The notes below the pieces were generated by a model. It had not been told where the DNA came from. It was given only the letters and a program-made list of their open reading frames with translations, and ran no database searches. Of a stretch of 64,000 nt of DNA, positions 50,501-64,000 are shown in pieces. A program made the translations under genes and the position numbers. The stretch's first letter is position 1. Each line of letters starts with the position of its first letter. The DNA comes from Daphnia carinata (lineage: Eukaryota > Arthropoda > Branchiopoda > Diplostraca > Daphniidae), in contig NC_081339.1 in NCBI RefSeq assembly GCF_022539665.2, forward strand, positions 3,404,517 to 3,468,516, read 5' to 3'.

Positions 50501-52154
50501 GGAGGTGGAAGAGGAGGTGGTGGAGGAGGTGGAGTAGGACACTTTTCTATGGGAGGAGGAGTAATAGGACGTGGTATTTCGGTTGCTTCTTGTTTTATTT
50601 CAGATTCACTCATGATCGTCATACTGCTACGTTCTCCTTGCTCAAAGGTAGCTGAGACCGACTCTGTTCGATCTGGTCGACTTTTTGGGTTCTTAGCTTT
50701 TGTCGGTTTTGCCACCGGACCTGAGACGGGCTTCTTAACTTTGCCTTTTTTGGGTGTATCGGCTTCCGAATCTTGTTCATCCGAAGTGCTGCTTGCACTC
50801 ACAATCGGCTTAACATTGAGAAACATTAAAAACATGTATTAAAATTATTAAGAATAAAATGTTTTACTTTGTTCTTTTTAGGCGATTCCAGGATTTTTGG
50901 TGCAGCAGGTCGTTTGTTTAATATGCACATACGAACACGTTGGCCAATATCCTGCAAGGTGGTGTCTTTAAAGCTTTTTTCAAGTGCGAGTTTTCCTTCT
51001 CGTTTCAACGAGCGATGCTTGCTTAACATGATTTTGTAAGTTTCCTCGTTCACTTCGTAAACGTTTTTTGAACAGGACACCCGTGACGCCACGTCTAAGA
51101 CGGGCTTGAAGTCCTCACCAAATCGTCTGGTATCGACATGTTTTTTCGAACTGCTGTCCACAGATAACTTCCCACTAAAAAGCTCATTGCCTGGACAGGC
51201 AGTTTTGCTACGTGACAGTTCATCCTCCGCCGTTTTGTCGAGCTTATTTTCCACAACAACAAGATGATTATAGATGTTTTGAGTAAATGTCGACTGAATT
51301 GGCTTGATATCACAGCTCAAAGATCCTTGAATTGAACCCAAGTGACGTCGCTGTTTTTTTGAAAGGGGCGGCGGTGGGCCTTCGGGATAATTGTCGTCAT
51401 CTGAGTTCCTACAATCAATTGCTTTTAATTCGTCAAAGTATCTTTTGCGGACTCGTTCGTCTGTAAGGAAATTGTTTGTTTTGCCACCTGCCACCATTCT
51501 GTTATTGCCCTGTGACGGTTGCAAACGAACAGCTTGGCCTTGAGATTGAAAACATGTAAATATAATGAAAAGAAGATTGGAAATGATTTTTTTTTTCAAA
51601 TATTATTATTTGACATAAAATTTACCAGGTGGCAATTGCGAGGCAGCTTCAATCAACTGTTGTCTGGACATGATAACACTCTGGAGTAAATTAAAATAAT
51701 AATTTCTCTGCTCTCTTTTCACATTCTTTTTCTGAAGTTTTTGGAAGAGGTTTCTTGTTTGAGCAATATCAGGATTATAGAGGCCACACTCCATCTTCCT
51801 GCTGAAGTTCTCGACAGGATTTCCAAACATGAAATTCTGCTTTGAAAAAAGCATAGTCCATGTTTTCTGTCTTTCATTTTCCAAGTCTGTTTGAAAGGCT
51901 GGCAAGTACGTATGAAGATGTTGCACATCTTCTAGGGTAAGAACTTCTGATAGCAGGTCAGAGCTAAGCATTTCTGTGAGAACAGAAGCATTTTCACAAA
52001 TTTGAGTTGGCAACACAACAGATTCTCCTTCCACTGAACAGGTCTCCAATATGGGTTGAGTGTAGTGAGAATGTTGATTCTGGAAAGGTGACTCCGTTAG
52101 TCCATCTTCCTGGGCCAATACGTCCATGGATTCATCTTCAAACAGTGGATCCAT
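47534..52154 (-). CDS. NFRKB: NFRKB, INO80 chromatin-remodelling complex subunit
   Basis: About nine exons; start ATG at 52154 (MDPLFEDESMD), stop ending at 47534. Order: an acidic leader, the conserved N-terminal block LSEVLTLEDVQHLHTYLPAF with FMFGNPVENFSRKMECG and YYFNLLQSVIMSRQQLIE (51620-52000, a DEUBAD-like domain in the family), then EETYKIMLSKHRSLKREGKL and QRVRMCILNKR, a Pro-rich stretch, SSFFTLLREVLINNELPATL (50390-50470), then WTVKPSTAEDKAIYQ, and the winged-helix domain DRPACVTLLSLVRDAAARLP, NGEGTRAEICELMKESQYLA, ALDRLHYEADPCVKYDSARK (49215-49500). The C-terminal half is Ser/Thr/Pro/Gln-rich and low in complexity, as in vertebrate NFRKB. It bridges INO80 with UCH37 in mammals. It is divergent from PRORP and convergent with CRLS1. 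Confidence 0.9.
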
Positions 52155-52780
52155 GACATCACATCAGCAGATGCTGCAAAAAGACAAGGTCAAATCCAGA
52201 CACTCAATTGCATTCCAGTAAGATCTTGTGATAATCATTCGTATTTGACCATTCGTCGCCGACAGTGCACTACCTGTTTTGCGATGAATAACTTCGGTTT
52301 GGCGATTATCACTCGTTGATTGATTTCAAACAGTCACCAAAATATGAAGTGTGTCGGTTTCTGTACGTTCAGCGGAATTCAGCTCCCTAAACGTAAGTCT
52401 TAATGCGTAAACCAGGTTACTTTGCCCAGCCAGTTTGTTGGGGATAGCATAGCTCTTTCGGTTTCGGTGCGTTAAAAAGCTTTTTTCCATAATACTTTTT
52501 TTGGTGCACAGATCGAGTCGTTTGCTATCCGTGTATCAGGCATAGCCTGCTTGCGCAGAAGTTGCCAAGTTTTTCATTTCTGATTGTTTGGTTTTAAATA
52601 TATTTAAATTTTACCTTAACAAAAAGCTATTTATTTATGCTTCAATTTTTGATCATAAAATAAATTAATATCAAATTCAACTACATAATATAATTTGATG
52701 GCAACTTTAATGTCTAGCAGACAGAAATCGAAAAATGTGTTTGAAATTAACAATAACCTTTTAAAAATTACCGTCTATTT
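52155..52780. other. Divergent intergenic region between NFRKB and PRORP
   Basis: 626 bp between start codons; it should hold both promoters and possibly a 5' untranslated exon of NFRKB (a donor-like gtaagt is at 52394). AT-rich in its right half. No open frame of interest. Confidence 0.45.
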
Positions 52781-54505
52781 GTGAACTTCGAAATGAACCG
52801 TACATTGTTATCAAAGTTTCTTGCCCTCCGCCGTTCCGGTACTTTTCACGTAAAATCAGCGTATGCTACGTTTAATAATAGGAAAGCTCTGAACGAAAGT
52901 GCACCCAAATTGTTAAACCAACATGCGCCCCATGTGAATCAATTTGAAAGTGAAATGGAACAGTTCATCAAAACCACCCATAGTTTGACTGGTATTCACC
53001 AATTTCAGGAAAACCTAATTTCAAAACATAAAAGTAAATTATTGACGAAGGAAAGTTTTGACGCAATTTTCATGCGTATGTGTTTAGCGTGCCGTAACTA
53101 TCAGTTAGGTAAACAGTTTTTGCTCCACATAGACCAAACAGGTCGCCAAGCAAACACAGCAACCTTAGCAAAATTCTTATCATTGTGCTATTTTTGCAGT
53201 GCAGAAGTTGAGGATAAGAGTGAAATAGAAAAACTGTGTAGCGTTCTTAAATCACATGGTGAATATCTTGATGCAGCCACTAAAGAAAGCATTATCCTAG
53301 GCTTGAGTATTACTGATTCATGGCAGAAAGGTTTAAAACTACTAGAGGAAGACGAAACAGCCCAATTTAGTTTGGCTATGAATGCTATGGTGGATTGTCT
53401 ACTTAGTCACAATCATTTTGATACAGCTGTATCGTGGATGGAGAAAATGATAGCAAAGGAGAGACCTATTTCTGACTTTGTCTATGAACATTGGCTCAGA
53501 AAGTGTGCAGCACATCACGAATGTTGGGAAATCTTCTCGGACTTCCTGGCTCGTTCTGGCGTTTTTCTAAAACAACCGATTGTTCAACAACTTGAGGAAG
53601 TGCTACGAAATCGATCCAGAGATCCCTTTGTTGGGCAGTTTACTGCAATTGATGAAGACACTGGAAGATGCGGATCCTGTCAAAAGGTTTTGCAGAACAC
53701 GGATATAACCGACGAAGAGTTCGCCGCTCTTCGGAAAAGGATCACTGAGAAAGTGCTTTTGGGAACAGACGTGTTTCTAGGGTCGAAACCAGAAGAAATT
53801 CAACGATTCAAGGAGCTGATTAAAACAACTGCACCTTACGATATTGTCATAGATGGATTGAACGTGGCTTATCATATGAGTTCCAAAAATCGCAAACAAC
53901 CTTCGGCAAAAGTTGATGCGGTAAGTTTTTCGGGTGATATTCGCATTTCTGATTGAATTTTACTTAACTGTTTACTTATTTGGGCCAGCTTGTGTCGGTG
54001 GTGAAGCATTTCACAAACCAGAAATTGCGAGTACTCGTCCTTACAAGAAAGCATTTGCTTACAGGAGTAGCTCTACAGAGAATGAAGCAAGAAGCCCACG
54101 TTTTCATCACAGAGAACTTGTAATTGTTGTTTTTGTCTTATATTAAGTATTATGTTATATTAAGTTGAAATCTTTAGATCGCGTGATGATCCTTTCTTGC
54201 TGTGTGCTGCTGTTCAGAGTAAACACACAAAGTTTGTCTCGGACGATCTCTTCCGGGACCATCTCTTCCGCCTGGCCGATTTTCGATTACAAGCAATTTT
54301 CCGATTGTGGCAGCGTAGGGCACAAGTACAAATAGTCAGGATCGATAGAAATGGATCAGTTAACTTTCACTACCCCCGGCCTTACCGTACAGTATCTCAA
54401 TTTGCCGACGGATACTGGCACATCCCTTACGACGATGGTACTCCTCGTTACAGCTACGAATCACCTACTACTTGGCTATGTTTGCAACCCAAGTCTCAAA
54501 CGTAG
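52781..54505 (+). CDS. PRORP: Mitochondrial protein-only RNase P catalytic subunit (PRORP/MRPP3)
   Basis: Three exons: 52781-53920, about 53990-54119 and 54178-54505. PRORP cleaves the 5' leader from mitochondrial tRNA precursors. The N-terminus (MNRTLLSKFLALRRSG at 52793, or 12 bp earlier) is a likely mitochondrial import signal. The long first exon carries the helical PPR-type region, then the structural zinc site starts with GRCGSCQKVL, and the NYN metallonuclease domain begins with PYDIVIDGLNVAYHMS. The second exon encodes VVKHFTNQKLRVLVLTRKHL, the third begins with SRDDPFLLCAA, where the adjacent aspartates are catalytic in the family, and ends with WHIPYDD and TTWLCLQPK, completing the zinc site. 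All key residues are present, so the gene looks intact. A polyadenylation signal is at 54650-54655. Confidence 0.92.
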
Positions 54506-54649
54506 TGAAGTAAATTTGGTTGTGCAAGTTGGGATATTGTTATCAGTGTATTAATGTTACATAAGATGCCATTGTATTTCTGTTTAGAGTTACGATACAA
54601 CGACTCCAATAATGCGACTTAAGCGACTAACTAAATGCTCCAATCACCA

Positions 54650-54655
54650 AATAAA
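54650..54655 (+). terminator. Polyadenylation signal AATAAA of PRORP
   Basis: AATAAA lies 145 bp after the PRORP stop and 44 bp before the dynein stop codon on the opposite strand. Confidence 0.55.
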
Positions 54656-54698
54656 TCAAGCAAAACAAAGGGGAACAAAAAGAAGCAATAACACAAAT

Positions 54699-64000
<9,302 letters not shown>

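Overview
This is eukaryotic, intron-rich, compact arthropod DNA. The gene content and style (short introns of about 60-90 bp, genes a few hundred bases apart, abundant GT/AG splice junctions, animal-specific genes) fit a branchiopod crustacean, most likely a Daphnia water flea. The organism is an inference; no species marker is in the window.

Layout. 1-8117: the 3' end of KRR1 (+), a GALNT2-like glycosyltransferase (-) and an uncharacterised gene with pipsqueak-type and CENP-B-type DNA-binding helix-turn-helix domains (+). 8118-18970: an accessory region. It holds two inverted tRNA-derived SINE-like copies, a TA-flanked MITE with 16-bp terminal inverted repeats, a 23-bp minisatellite, a hairpin-rich block and a broken locus that joins the 5' half of a Vasa-like DEAD-box helicase (zinc knuckles plus first helicase domain) to the 3' half of DNA polymerase delta (POLD1). 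18971-25846: a small secreted peptide (+), TMEM87 (-), a TMEM216-like ciliary protein (+) and SLC35B2/slalom (-). 25847-35718: about 9.9 kb without a supportable gene, full of simple repeats.

35719-64000 is a gene-dense block: FERRY3/C12orf4 (-), KAT7/HBO1 (-), an orphan single-exon gene (+) divergent from KAT7, DHTKD1 (-) divergent from cardiolipin synthase CRLS1 (+), NFRKB (-, convergent with CRLS1), PRORP (+, divergent from NFRKB) and the C-terminal motor half of cytoplasmic dynein 1 heavy chain (-), which runs off the right edge.

The genes do not form one pathway. Recurring themes are mitochondrial enzymes (DHTKD1, CRLS1, PRORP), chromatin regulators (KAT7, NFRKB), Golgi/sulfation/glycosylation proteins (GALNT2-like, TMEM87, SLC35B2) and endosome or microtubule transport (FERRY3, dynein). 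Most neighbours are divergent or convergent with very small gaps, so shared promoters and closely abutting 3' ends are likely. Exon limits below were read by eye from splice-site consensus and conserved protein blocks and should be taken as approximate.
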